This document shows positions 10,824 through 21,583 of a stretch of DNA of 64,000 nucleotides, piece by piece. The stretch spans positions 34,715,686-34,779,685 of the forward strand of contig NC_083604.1 in the NCBI RefSeq assembly GCF_029168945.1, written 5' to 3'. The notes below the pieces were generated by a model. The model saw only the letters and a list, made by a program, of their open reading frames with translations, did not search any database and had not been told where the DNA came from. This DNA is from Cannabis sativa. Its lineage: Eukaryota; Streptophyta; Magnoliopsida; Rosales; Cannabaceae. Within the stretch, counting starts at the first letter, position 1. Every line of letters begins with the position of its first letter. The translations under genes and the position numbers were made by a program.

Positions 10824-11213
10824 TACTCGCATTATTCGATTATTTTCACTCTTGTACTTATACTTAGATATTTTTCAAAAGAAAAAAAAAATCCTAAGTG
10901 TAGGGGGGTATACATGCCCGAATGTACTATTGATTATATGAATGAAATTACTTGTTAAATTTTCAAAAGTTTTATCAGCTTTGTAAATATTCCTACTTAT
11001 TACACCAAGCTGTAATTGAAGTCGCAAATATATATATAAAACACGAGTACCCATGTACTGCGAAATTGTTAAAGGATAGTTATCCCCGCGAGGATATAAA
11101 TTTATGTAAAATAAAAAGAAATTTTTCTAAGTACAAAAGCGCGAGTACCACTGTACCGCATATATAAAAAAGAGAATTAAAATTAAAAAAAAAAAACATA
11201 ATATAGAGGATAA
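10824..11213. other. Post-pol spacer of Tat-B with an internal polypurine-like run
   Basis: This interval separates the stops of two convergent genes: pol on plus and the accessory gene on minus. It is AT-rich and contains an A-rich run followed by taggggggtata near 10899-10911. That resembles a polypurine tract but is not next to an LTR. No gene is seen. Confidence 0.6.
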
Positions 11214-13330
11214 TTAAACATCTGGAGCAGCAGGAGTAGTCTCATCCGGAGCGGTCTCATCTGCGACTTTGCTGATGACCTCGTTCTCGACTTCTTCAGC
11301 TTGTGCACCCTCGACCTCATCAAGAAGGTTCCCTCCCCCACCTTGGGTCTGAGTAGGCGACATGGCACGAAAAGCCTCGGCCATCTCAGCGGCTTCTGTT
11401 CCGAGAAGAGAGAAGTCGAAATCTGGAACTTTGGAAAGAGTGGTATAAATATAATCAGACACTGCCTGATCATACTGCTTCTTCCCATTCTCTCTCTGAG
11501 TCTCCAAATCGTAGGTCATCTCCACGATCATCGCTTGCGATTTCTTGACCTCAAGCTCCACCTGCTCCTTCGCCTTGCTGAGTTCTTTGAGCTCCTTCTC
11601 CTTAGCCTTTCTGAGTTCTTCGAGCTCCTTCTCCTTCCTAGCCACTTCTTGCTTCAGCTCTTTTATGTATTCCTGAAACTGGGCATTTTACCTCTTCAGC
11701 GAGTCGGCTTCCTTCGAAGGAGTAGTAGCAGCTTTTATGAACAGAGTCATCGACTGCGCGGCCAGCTCGGCAGAGCGCGTAACAAGATCCTCATAAGGGA
11801 TCTCGGCCAGGAACTTATCTTGCATGGCTAAGAAGTCGCGAGCTCGAACAGGTGGATCAATTACGACTTTCTTCCCCTTGTCCTGCGCGGTCTTGGCCAG
11901 ATTCTTGGAAGAGTCTGTGGCAAGGGTAGCCATCGCATCGCTCTTCCTCTTTTGGGCGGCAACCGGCGAAGTCGTCGTTGCTCCACCCTTCGGTTTGATC
12001 TTCAGGACAGGTGCGGACTTCAGAAAAGTCATATCTGCGAAGATAAATGAAAGATAAGTATAAGTCAAACTCTACCTATTAGTTTACAACAAGAGATGAA
12101 TTACCTGAGATTGGTCGAGGAGTTTGCTTAGAAAGGCGTTTGTCTATTCGCTCTTGCTGCCTCTCGGATGGCTCTTTGTGTACTGGCTCCCTTTGAAGAC
12201 TTGCGTTCTCAGGAATTAGCTGATGTTCTCGCAACTTCGCAGTTGTACATAGTAATCGCCAGTCGAGATCTTGTACTGGAAGGCTCCCGAGGATTTCAGC
12301 TGTCTCTCTGCTAGTCGCGTCAAGGGCCGGTCGAACTGGTCTATCTGCGATAACAACAAAGAGCGAGTAAGCAAAAGATCTCAAAAGTAATGCAGAAAAT
12401 GTCTAAGTCAAAAAATACGCGACATACTAGGTCTGCGATTAAAGTCAGTTCTAATCCCAGGGACTTTAAAGACATAAAACCACTTCGATTTCCAATCCCC
12501 CATGTTCGACACCATTCCTTCGACTCCGTTGATCTCAGAAGTCGCCCATTTACTATAGCAGTAGAAGCCATTATGAAGACCTACGCTTTTTATGTCGTAG
12601 AAGTAGCTGAACTCTTCTACTGAGGGAGCCCTATGGACATACTCCATGTACATCGCATAGAAGGCTAGGGCAGTGCGGTAGCTGTTTGGAGTTAGCTGAA
12701 AAGGCGATACATCATATCGCCTGAGAATAGCTGCGATGAAGGGATGAAAGGGGACCGATACCCCACACCGAAGGATGGGTATTGAGACTACCACATCCTC
12801 TGTGGGAATGATCGCAGGGTTAGTAAACGGAAGATGCGCTCTTTGAGATGGCTTAGGTCGCTGAAACGCGAGTCGCAGCAAATTCAACCTCACAAAGGTG
12901 GTGAAGTCTGATTTGGAAACCCTCGAAATTAAATCCTCACACGCGAAGGGCTCGTTCAGCTGGGAATCGTCAACTGAATCTGTCCCACTCCCTTCCGCCT
13001 CCTCTTCGTCCTCACCTGACTCGCGAGCTGGGGTCGTCCATTCATCGTCCATCTCCTCGACCTCGATGTCAGGAGCATGCCTCGAGTGGATAAGGTAGTC
13101 ACGTGCCGACACCGTGGACTCGCTGTCTCGAAGGTCGATGGTCCCAGGTTCTGCGAGTTCTTGCACCATCTTTTCGATGTCCACAGAAGACATCGGGCCT
13201 AGCTCTATTGGAGCGGCCTCCTCTTCGGAAAGTGAGGTGGGGAGAACGCTATCCTCCTCCTGGTCAACTTCACTGTCGAATGCACGGCCTCCGGAGTCGA
13301 GCTGTTGGCTATCCGACAAGTCGCTCATCT
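11214..13330 (-). CDS. Tat-B opposite-strand accessory gene, three exons, putative gypsy-type transposon (PF04195-like) protein
   Basis: The gene runs against gag-pol. Exon 1 is 13328-12428, exon 2 12344-12105 and exon 3 12034-11214. Intron 1 (12427-12345) is gtatgt...cag and intron 2 (12104-12035) is gtaatt...cag. Exon lengths 901, 240 and 821 keep one frame of 653 codons. Residues 1-150 are acidic and disordered. About 175-300 resemble the plant 'putative gypsy type transposon' domain (PF04195): ILRCGVSVPFHPFIAAIL, SPFQLTPNSYRTALAFYAMY. Exon 3 is basic, then a long coiled coil (EKELEELRKAKEKELKEL), then acidic. A TAA at 11690-11688 interrupts exon 3 before the coiled coil. A ctttcag acceptor directly precedes the ATG, so a 5' UTR intron is likely. 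The biochemical role is unknown. I am sure of the reading frames, fairly sure of the splicing, and less sure it is expressed. Confidence 0.8.
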
Positions 13331-13531
13331 GAAAGATAGAAGATCTTTTCAGCGTGATGGATGTGTGAAAAGCAAAGTAAGTGATCTCACCCGCATTAAA
13401 CTATAAAGTCGCACTCGATAGAATGGTCAGCATCCTTACGAATACTGACCACCCCCTCAATATGCGAGAAGAGATAATACTTTCTTGGGCGAGTAATTCA
13501 CGCATCCTGGGCCAAGCGATATACCTCCAGA

Positions 13532-13612
13532 AACGGCTGGGTGTATCCCAGTGACTCAAGGGACATGCATTTTTGAGCATAACCCTGAAGTTACTGGGAT
13601 ACCCCCACCGTT
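13532..13612. repeat. Hairpin 1 (imperfect inverted repeat)
   Basis: aacggctgggtgtatcccag at 13532-13551 pairs with actgggatacccccaccgtt at 13593-13612. Pairing continues inward with mismatches through ctcaaggg. The stem is about 20 bp strong plus about 12 bp weaker, and the loop is short and itself partly palindromic. Confidence 0.8.
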
Positions 13613-13667
13613 CCGAGACTATCTATCAGCCAAAGAGTACGGTCATTTGAGTATCATCACATATTGC

Positions 13668-13750
13668 AAATGGCTGGGTGTACCTCAGTATCTCAAGGGG
13701 CATATAATCGCATATATGACCATTAGAATACTGAGATACACCCACCATTT
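13668..13750. repeat. Hairpin 2 (imperfect inverted repeat, related to hairpin 1)
   Basis: aaatggctgggtgtacctca from 13668 pairs with tgagatacacccaccattt ending at 13750, with a few mismatches. The arm shares the core ggctgggtgta with hairpin 1, so the two are diverged duplicates about 136 bp apart. Confidence 0.8.
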
Positions 13751-13845
13751 GGAACGGCGATTGATACCCTCGTAACTCAGCCCACGACATATAATAATCC
13801 TAAAAGATCTAACTATCTGTCAAAAGAAAGTAAATCTTGGCAATA

Positions 13846-13935
13846 CGCGAGTATTCGAATTGTTCATCTAAATACCGGCAAATATTCGAGTTGTTCATCT
13901 GAATACCCGCGAGTATTCAAGGCGTGAACAGTGCC
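13846..13935. repeat. Short tandem repeat, about 32 bp, three units
   Basis: Units begin at 13846, 13878 and 13909 and share gcgagtattcgaattgttca with changes. The third is partial. Confidence 0.7.
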
Positions 13936-14309
13936 TATATATCGTGTGCGGTTATGTCAGTTTACAGGTCATATTCTTTAAATTTACCCAGGTTTTTTAC
14001 CTAAAACACATAGCCTCATAAACATACCCCATACAAGCATACATTCCTAAAAAAAAAAAAAACCTCAAAAATACCAGAACCCAGAAAGTAAAGCATTTCT
14101 TTTCTCTAAACAGAAAACGAAAATGCAATGACTTGAAAACTAACCTTTAGTTTTGATTTCTGCGATTGCTCTCGATCACTTCTGAGATTGAGAATATTGT
14201 AGAAAGAGTGGTAGAAATCTGGAAGTGGGTTTTGAAGTCTCTGTAATGGAGGGAAGGAGGAAGTTAAGAACAAGAGGGAAAAATGGAAGTTTTGATTCGT
14301 ATCAAAGGG

Positions 14310-14389
14310 TTTAAATACCCATATCCCTTATTAATTGGGATTACGACACGTGGCAACCAGAATGCCTAAGGTCGCCCAATCTAACGGCC
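14310..14389 (-). promoter_or_regulatory. Promoter of the Tat-B accessory gene: TATA box, G-box, MSA-like element
   Basis: On the minus strand tatttaaa (14317-14310) precedes a CT-rich leader suitable for a 5' UTR. Upstream lie a G-box core cacgtg (14347-14352) and tctaacggcc (14380-14389). The latter fits the MSA consensus YCYAACGGYY about 63 bp above the TATA box. The arrangement looks like an ordinary plant core promoter, separate from the LTR promoter. Confidence 0.55.
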
Positions 14390-14579
14390 AATGATGGCCA
14401 CGCCTACACAAAAACCGAGGAGTTTTGTGACGTGGCACCATAAATGCAATAAAAAGTAATAATTACAACTGTCATTTTTCGAAACCCTCGACGGGACAAC
14501 CAAAAGGTCACCTCCTCGTGACAACCTTTCACCTATCTCTCGAGTAATAGTTTCCCTGAGTGACCGCGCCTGTCACGTC

Positions 14580-14596
14580 GTGAAACTAGGGGCATG
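14580..14596 (+). promoter_or_regulatory. Polypurine tract of Tat-B
   Basis: gtgaaactaggggcatg immediately precedes the 3' LTR. It is the expected primer site for plus-strand DNA synthesis. Confidence 0.75.
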
Positions 14597-15463
14597 TGTT
14601 ATAGTGAGATTTCTCTCACCTAGAAACTCGAGACAAGACTCCTATTTAAAGGACACGTATATTCAGATTTCCAATGGAAGCTGAAATGTCCATGAGAGGC
14701 TCCTCGAAGTTTGATCCTCGCTAGGATAGAGCCAGCGAGATCTTGCGAGTACGACCAAAGTCGGATCGCGTAATTCGCGTTATGCAGGAGGAGAGAATGG
14801 ATCCAACTCGCATGTGTCGGGACATATGCGAGTATCCTCTCTATACTTCTGCGAAAGCATAGAGATCAACTCTCTATGGTGCGATTTGGTCCCAACGACC
14901 CAATAGCCTTGATAAACCGCTATAGACTCGCATGTCTAGGTTCTATCAGCTCGATATGCGAGGTCTACAAGAGGCGATTGCTTAAGGACTCGGACAGTCC
15001 AAACGTAATGATAACCTTGCGAGCTCAACAAACGGAACATGAACAGTCAACTCGCAGATGCGGAAGACGCATACGTTGATGGACTTAGTAACTGTCACTC
15101 ATTTATTAGTGTTAACGTTGTTTGGGTTTAATTATTGCAATTCAATATGTAAATAATGGATTAACAATGAATGTGATCCTTATGTAACCGATTGGACACC
15201 TACTTTGTATATAAAGGGGTGATCCACCATGAAATGGCACCTACGAATCCTATGCTACAGTGGACTAAGCAGATGACAATCTGACTGAACCACTATAATT
15301 CTTTGTCTTATTGATATTTTCCAGCTTTGTTGATTGTTCTCGCATTCCCAGTCGAGTACTCGCCATTCTAGGTCGAATACTCGCACTTGTCATTTCTCTG
15401 AAAATTCTCTTTTTATATTAATTAAATAATATATTTTGGTGTTGCGAAATTCACTCGACAACA
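14597..15463 (+). repeat. 3' LTR of Tat-B
   Basis: This is the second 867-bp copy, starting tgttatagtg and ending tcgacaaca. By eye it differs from the 5' LTR at about eight sites, nearly all transitions, and shows no indel. Its TATA box is at 15208-15216. ctacc follows as the target duplication. Confidence 0.96.
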
Positions 15464-18272
15464 CTACCTTTTGCTGGTAGGCCTGTAACATTAGGTTGGC
15501 TTGCTCTCTTCTTTCTTCTACTTTTTCAAGGGACTCTGCCAGTAAGGTATTGTTTATTTGTTGGTCATAGGTGGCTCTCTTGTGAGACGGTGGCACTATC
15601 TTTACAGGCAACATCACCTCGTAGCCATAAGCTAGAGAAAATGGAGTTTCCCCAGTGGTCGTCTTCTTGGTAGTCCTATGCAACCATAGAACCTCTAGGA
15701 GCAATTCAGCCCAGTTGCCTTTTACTTCCTCAAGGCGCTTCTTCAGGGTGTCCTTAAGGGTTTTGTTGATAGCTTTTGCCTACCCATTTGCTTGAGGATG
15801 GGCCACGGCAGAGAAGCTCTTAATGATGCCATGTCTGTTGTAGAAATTAGTGAACATGTCACTGTCAAACTACTTGCTGTTGTCTGACACAATCTTTTGG
15901 GGAAGTCTGAATCAGCATATGATGTTCTTGACGACAAAGTCAAGGATCTTCTTAAAGGTGATTGTTGTCAGGGGTTCAGCTTCTGTCTATTTGGTGAAGT
16001 AGTCTACTACGATGACAGCAAACTATACCCCTCCTTTTCCCTTTAGGAGTTGACCAATTAGGTCTACCCCCACACTGCGAAGGGCTAAGGAGACTACATC
16101 ATCGTGATTTGTTGGGTGGAACTCTTGGTATTTTCAAAAGTCTCTGGCACTTAACACATTTTCTGACATAGTCCATTGAGTCTTCAATCATTGTTGGTTA
16201 AAAGTACCCATGTCGAAGTATCTTCTTTGATAGGCTTTGCCCCCAGCATGATTGCCGCAGCAGCCTTCATGCACTTCTATCATTAACCATTCAGCTTCGG
16301 CTTTGGTCACATACCTTAAGAGAGGAATTTAAAAACTTTGTCTACACATTATCCCATCTAGGATTAGGTACCTAGCAACTTTTCTTCTCAGTTTGTTTGC
16401 TTCATTTTTGTCTTCTGGCAAGGCTCTAGTTTGGAAGTAAGCTGCAATAGGTGTCATCCAACATGTCAACTTCTTCTGCGATAATAATGCTGGGTTCCTC
16501 TAAGAACTGTATGGGCACCAAGTGTGCTTTGTTAGTAATGGTGCTGCTTGCCAGACGGGCAAGTGCATCTATTGTGGCATTTTGCTCTCTATGGATCTGC
16601 CTAATTGTTTAGCCTTTGAGCTGACTTAGCAAGTCTTTGATTTTGCTTAAGTAGGCCACCACTTTTTCGTCACAAGCCATATATTCACCTAGGACTTGAT
16701 TCACAACTAGTTGAGAATTGCTAAATATGTCAAGATAGTCAGCATGTACTTTATGTGCCAGCTTGACGCCAGATATTAAGGCTTCGTGTTCAGCCTCATT
16801 GTTTGAGGCTTTGAAGCTGAATTTGATTGCTCCATGCAGTTGCTACCCTGGGTGTTGTAAGGGCAATGCCTGCACAAGACAATTGGTCTGTGCAGGTTCC
16901 GTCAACATAGAGTTTCCATGTTAGTTCTTTGGGATTTTGTTGATGATCTTGCTCTTGCTTCTTCTCTGGGTTTTACTTTTCTCCTGAGTCTTGAGGGATC
17001 TAAAGAGTTGAGTTGGTCCACTCAGCCACAAAGTATACAAGGGCTTGACCCTTTATGGTTGTTTCTTGGTTGGTATGTGATCTCGAACTGGCCAAGCGTA
17101 ATGGCCCATTTGAGTAGTCGGCCTGATGCTTCAAGTTTCTGCAAAACCTACCACAATTGTTGATTAGTGTACACCTTTATGGGGTGTGCCTGGAAGTAGG
17201 TCAGCTTCTCCATGAGTCGGTACTGACTTTTGGTGCCGATTAGCCTTTTGCCGATGTATTATACAAGGTGTTGTACACTATCTTCTTCTCTTGTGAGGAA
17301 AGCACTCATAGCATGTTTTGTGACTGTTAGGAACACTCCTAGCTCCTCATTGTGTAGGGGTTTAGACAACACTGGTGTTTGAGCCAATTGTTTCTTCAGC
17401 TCTTAGAATGCATTTTTACATTCCTCTGTCTACTCAAATTTTTTGTTACCTTTGAGAATGTTGAGGAAGGGTACACATTTGTTTGTAGACTTGGACACAA
17501 ATCTACTTAATACAGCAATTCATCTTGTTATGCTTGTACTTCCTTGACAATTATGGGTGACTTCATGTCCAAAAGGGCTTGGATCTTGTCTGGGTTTGCT
17601 TCTATTCCCCTAGCGTTGACTGTGAAGCTAAGGAATTTTCCTGAGCTTACAACAAAAGAGCATTTGAGGGGGTTGATCTTCATGTTGTAGATGCAAAGGA
17701 TTTTGAAGCACTCGCATAGGTCCTCCACGTGCCCCCAGCCTTTTTGAACTTGATAAGCATGCCATCCACATACACCTCCATGTTACACCCGATGAGATCT
17801 GTGAACATAATGTTCACCAGTCTTTGATATGTGGCCCCTACATTAGCCAAAGGGCATGACTTGGTAGTAGTATAGGCCTAGGTCCGTCATGAAGCTAGTG
17901 TGCTCCTGATCTGGGGGGTGCATCTTTATTGGGTTGTAACTTAAATACGTGTCCATGAAACACAGGATTTCATGGCCCACTGTGGAATCTACAAGCTAGT
18001 CAATTTTGGGGAGTGGAAAGTAGTCTTTTTGACATGCTTTGTTCAAGATGGTGAAATCGATGCATACTCTCCATTTCTTGTTGGGTTTAGGCACCAATAG
18101 CGGGTTGGATACCCAATGTGGGTACAATGCCTTTGTTATGAAGTCATTGGCTCTCAACCTTTTGACCTCATCTTTTAGCGCTTGGGAGCGCTCCTTGTTT
18201 AGCAGTTGCCTCATTTATTGAACAGGTTGGATGTTTGCATTAGTGTTGCGTGCATGGGTCATCATAGAGGGG
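15464..18272 (-). pseudogene. Tat-A pol remnant: reverse transcriptase to integrase
   Basis: This is the right-hand block of Tat-A, reading leftward. Near 18214-18000 it has the start of reverse transcriptase (EVKRLRANDFITKALYPHW, VCIDFTILNKAC). At about 17780-17755 the YVDD box reads YVDG, so the second catalytic Asp is lost. NPLKCSFVVSSGKFLSF follows at about 17670. RNase H and integrase follow through many stops, ending with integrase motifs TPFSLAYGYEVMLPV and REQANLMLQAYQQKV next to the Tat-B junction. No frame is intact. The block ends abruptly at about 18272 against copia LTR sequence, so a deletion or recombination removed the gag half. Confidence 0.85.
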
Positions 18273-19234
18273 TGGATTCTGTGAATTAATAAGTTAGAGA
18301 ATTTACTTGGTAAATTCTAGATCTGCTTATTGGAAGCTCAGTTATATAGGCTCATGGTCCAATACTAGTTGAGACAAACTGCTTGTAAGACTCAGTTAAT
18401 TAATTTTAGTTAATCTATTTTAATTCTAAAATTAAACTATGTCTAGTTTGTGAATTTTCACTATGTTATGGCTTGATTGTGAAGAAATACGATTTTAGGG
18501 TTAATTTATTAATTAAGAAACTTTGTGGAGTCTAATTAAGAAATATTATAAATGACAATTTTATTTGATAATTAATTTAATTATTAAATAAATAGTTTTG
18601 GCATTTATAGGGTTAAAATTGCAAAAAAGTGGTATTTCTGAAAAATAGATAAATGGTTGAAAAAAAATAGCAAAAATCTAATTAGTGTTGGGCCCACTAA
18701 TGGTCGGCCACTAGGTGGTATTTTTGGTCTACTTTTATTATTTTTTTTATTCTAAATAATTCAACCCTAACCCTAAGAGAAGTATAGTATAAGAAGAAAA
18801 GAAAGTCTCATTATCCAACTAATGCTTCAAAGGCAATAAACCTAGGTTTCTTTCTCTCTAGGTTTTTGTAGAGACTTCTTCTTCTTCTTTTCTTCTCTTA
18901 TTTTCGAAATTCTATAGTGTTCTTCACAAAAACAAAATTCAGCCATTAGTGATTGAGTGTGTGCCCGCCCATAGCAAGCCAGTCCTCAATCATAGTATGT
19001 AAGACTGTGAAGAATCCAAACAACTGATGGAGAATCAGGCTCAGATTTTGTTGATACTCTGGGATAGAAAGGATACAAGGGTTAGAGACCTAAGCAGAAG
19101 GAGTCATTTAATTCCACTGCAACCAATGCAAGGATACCATTTATGTGTTTATTTTCATTGTTTTAGAAATTCATATTACGATGTTAAAAACATACTTGTT
19201 AGTAAATCTAGATCTTGATAAAAGATATTCTAAC
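18273..19234 (+). repeat. Truncated 5' LTR of Copia-A
   Basis: From gtggattc onward this matches the last half of the 1.9-kb copia LTR (compare 1799-2790). The first roughly 900 bp are absent. It ends in gatattctaaca before the primer-binding site. Confidence 0.85.
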
Positions 19235-19254
19235 ATTTTGCGCCAGAGCCATGG
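19235..19254 (+). promoter_or_regulatory. Degenerate primer-binding site of Copia-A
   Basis: The segment after the LTR contains cagagccatgg, as in copia sites complementary to initiator tRNA-Met, but the usual tggtat part is altered (ttttgcgc). Confidence 0.55.
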
Positions 19255-19983
19255 TAATTGATTTACTTTCAAGAAATATGGATTTAAAACGATGTATGTG
19301 TGATTTGAATGTGATTCATGTTGATCTATGTGTTTATTGATGATTGATTGATGTTTGCGAATTTTTTACGTAAAATAATTGAATTTTTGTTATGGAATTA
19401 TTTTTACTGGAAGCAATTCACTTTTTTACAGAACTCAATTTTGATTCTATTTGAATTAGTTATGAATTTTTGAAAATCGGAAAAAAAAATCAAAAGGCGT
19501 GTCACCTTCATGCACGCGCGGACACGAGTGATCACTCGGTGTCATGCGCATTCAGACAGGGCATGTTCGAAGGAACACGCCCAAGATGTCTGAAGGCCCC
19601 TCCCTACGCGTGCAGACAAGCTGCATGTAGCCTCTGTCTGCGACAATCCTCGCCCAGAACACCATCCCTGGGCACGCGGATGGTATGCACTGCATACGAT
19701 CCGCACCAAATACAATTTTTTCCAATTTTTTCACTTTTTCATGCTTTTTTATGGAATTAATTTCGAATTTTTTGTGTAATTTTGTATTTAGATTTTTATT
19801 TTTCATATTTTAAATCTAATTATCATATTTAAATTAATTAATTTTTTTAATTAATTTAAGATATTAGTAGTTTTGAACTTGAAAATAGATAAAATCTATA
19901 ATTTTGCTTAGTTGGTTATCTTGTTTTTAAAATTTGATTATTTTATCTTATTTTTAAACTTAAAATTTTATAATTTAATTAAT
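19255..19983 (+). other. Leader of Copia-A with a GC-rich island
   Basis: This is non-coding sequence between the primer site and the remaining pol. About 19495-19710 is strikingly GC-rich in an AT-rich setting, with repeated cacgcg and cagaca words. No convincing protein is encoded. Confidence 0.55.
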
Positions 19984-21579
19984 ATGGTCATTGGTGACGG
20001 TATTGATGATGATCCATTAACCTATAAACAGGCGATGGCAAGTCCAGAACAGAAACAATGGTCAGCCGACATGGATTCAGAAATGGATTCCATGAAAAAG
20101 AACAAAGTTTGGGAATATGTAGACGCACCTGATTATTATCGTCCAATTGGATGTAAGTGGGTCTATAAGAAGAAAAGAGGTGCTGGAGGCGAAGTCAAAA
20201 CTTTCAAAGCTAGACTGGTCGCTAAGGGTTATACCCAAAGAGAAGATGTGGACTATGAGGAAACTTTTAGTACAGTCGCCATGCTCAAATCTATCAGAAT
20301 TCTTCTCTCCATAGTAGCCGCTTTCGATTATGAGATTTGGCAAATGGATGTCAAGACAGCTTTCCTTAATGAAATTCTTGAAGAAACCATCTATATGGAG
20401 CAACCAGAAGGCTATGTTCTTCTAGGGCAGGAAACAAAAGTTTGTAAACTCAATAGGTCCATTTATGGACTTAAGCAAGCTTCTCGGTCTTGGAATAAAA
20501 GGTTTGATGAAATAATCAAGACCTACGACTTTCACCAAAATGAAGATGAACCTTGTGTTTACCAACTCAATGATAATCAGGTGGTAGTATTCCTGGTCCT
20601 TTATGTTGATGACATTTTGATTATTGGTAACAATATCAAGAAAATGACTGACATCAAGGAATGGCTTGACACTCAATTCGAAATGAAAGATTTGGGTGAA
20701 GCTGCTTATGTTCTTGGTATTCAGATTATCAGAAACAGGAAGAACAGATCCCTTGCTCTATCTCAAACAGCTTACATTGATAAGGTGTTAGAGAGATTCT
20801 CAATGACAAATACCAAAGGGGCACAGTTGCCTTCTAGATTTGGTATCCGTCTATCTAAGGAGCAGTGTCCCACTGATCCCGAAGAGATAGAGGACATGAG
20901 AAGGGTTCCTTATGCTTCAGCAGTTGGGAGTCTAATGTATGCAATGTTATGCACTAGACCTCACATATGCTATGAAGTAGGAATTGTGAGCAGGTATCAG
21001 ACAAACCCAGGATAGGAACATTGGACTGCAGTTAAGCATATTCTGAAATATTTGAAAAGTACTAGGCATTATGTGTTAGTCTACAATGGTGGTGCTTTAA
21101 ATCTCATAGGCTATATCAACTCAGATTTCCAGGCTTGTCTTGATGATAGAAAGTCTACATCAAGGATGGTTTTTACTCTTGGGGGTGGAGCAGTTGTTTG
21201 GAGAAGCGCTAAGCAAACCGCAATATCGGACTCTACCATGGAGGCCGAGTACATAGCTGCCGTTGAGGCTGCTAAGGACCTTGTTTGGCTAAGAATGTTC
21301 TTCTCAGGACTATGTGTTGATCTTGGAATGGAGAAACCATTGGTTTTACTTTGTGACAACACTGGTGCTATAACCAATAGTAAAGAGCCTCGAAGCCATA
21401 AGAGAAGCAAACACATAGAGAGGAATTATCACAACATCAGAGAATATGTGGCAAGAGAGGACGTACTGGTGACGAAAGTGGACACTGAAGACAACTTAGT
21501 TGATCCATTCACCAAAGTATTGACTGCAACTACATTTGAAAAGCACAGATTGAATTTAGGATTAATTGAAATGTACTAA
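19984..21579 (+). pseudogene. Copia-A reverse transcriptase and RNase H
   Basis: The remaining frame starts at an ATG within the integrase-RT linker (MVIGDGIDDDPLTYKQAM) and covers the whole copia reverse transcriptase: [21 protein letters not shown] with a catalytic Asp, and YVDDILIIG near 20600. RNase H follows with STMEAEY, LLCDNTGA and RSKHIERNYH, ending LGLIEMY. One nonsense codon (TAG at 21013-21015, in NPG-stop-EHW) splits two long open parts in the same frame. The first RNase H acidic site reads GYINSDF, where Copia-B has GYTDSDF, so Asp to Asn. The frame is otherwise remarkably clean for a copy that has lost its capsid and integrase. Confidence 0.9.
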
Positions 21580-21583
21580 TAGT

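Larger units (their letters stand above)
13331..14284 (-). other. Presumed 5' UTR / leader intron of the Tat-B accessory gene
   Basis: Between the accessory ATG and its TATA box lies about 950 bp with no coding frame of note. On the minus strand a possible donor (AAAG then gttagt, near 14144) and the ctttcag acceptor at 13335-13329 would remove about 810 bp. The interval holds two long hairpins and a short tandem repeat, listed separately. Confidence 0.45.
4025..15463 (+). mobile_element. Tat-B: near full-length Tat-lineage gypsy retrotransposon
   Basis: This is an 11.4-kb element with two 867-bp LTRs (4025-4891 and 14597-15463) and a perfect target duplication ctacc (4020-4024, 15464-15468). 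The order is 5' LTR, primer-binding site, gag, protease, reverse transcriptase, RNase H, a second archaeal-like RNase H, integrase, an opposite-strand spliced gene, polypurine tract and 3' LTR. The second RNase H and the antisense gene place it in the Tat clade. I counted about eight differences between the LTRs by eye (roughly 99% identity), so it is the youngest complete insertion here. Despite that, Pol is disabled in several places. It inserted in the integrase of Tat-A. Confidence 0.95.

Noticed and set aside
11301..11831. 176-codon plus-strand frame with leucine-rich sequence
   Set aside because: It is the complement of the coiled-coil exon of the accessory gene, which explains the Leu-rich pattern.
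13331..14284. CRISPR-like or origin-like reading of the hairpins and short repeats
   Set aside because: Spacing is irregular, only two or three copies exist, and the genome is a plant's.
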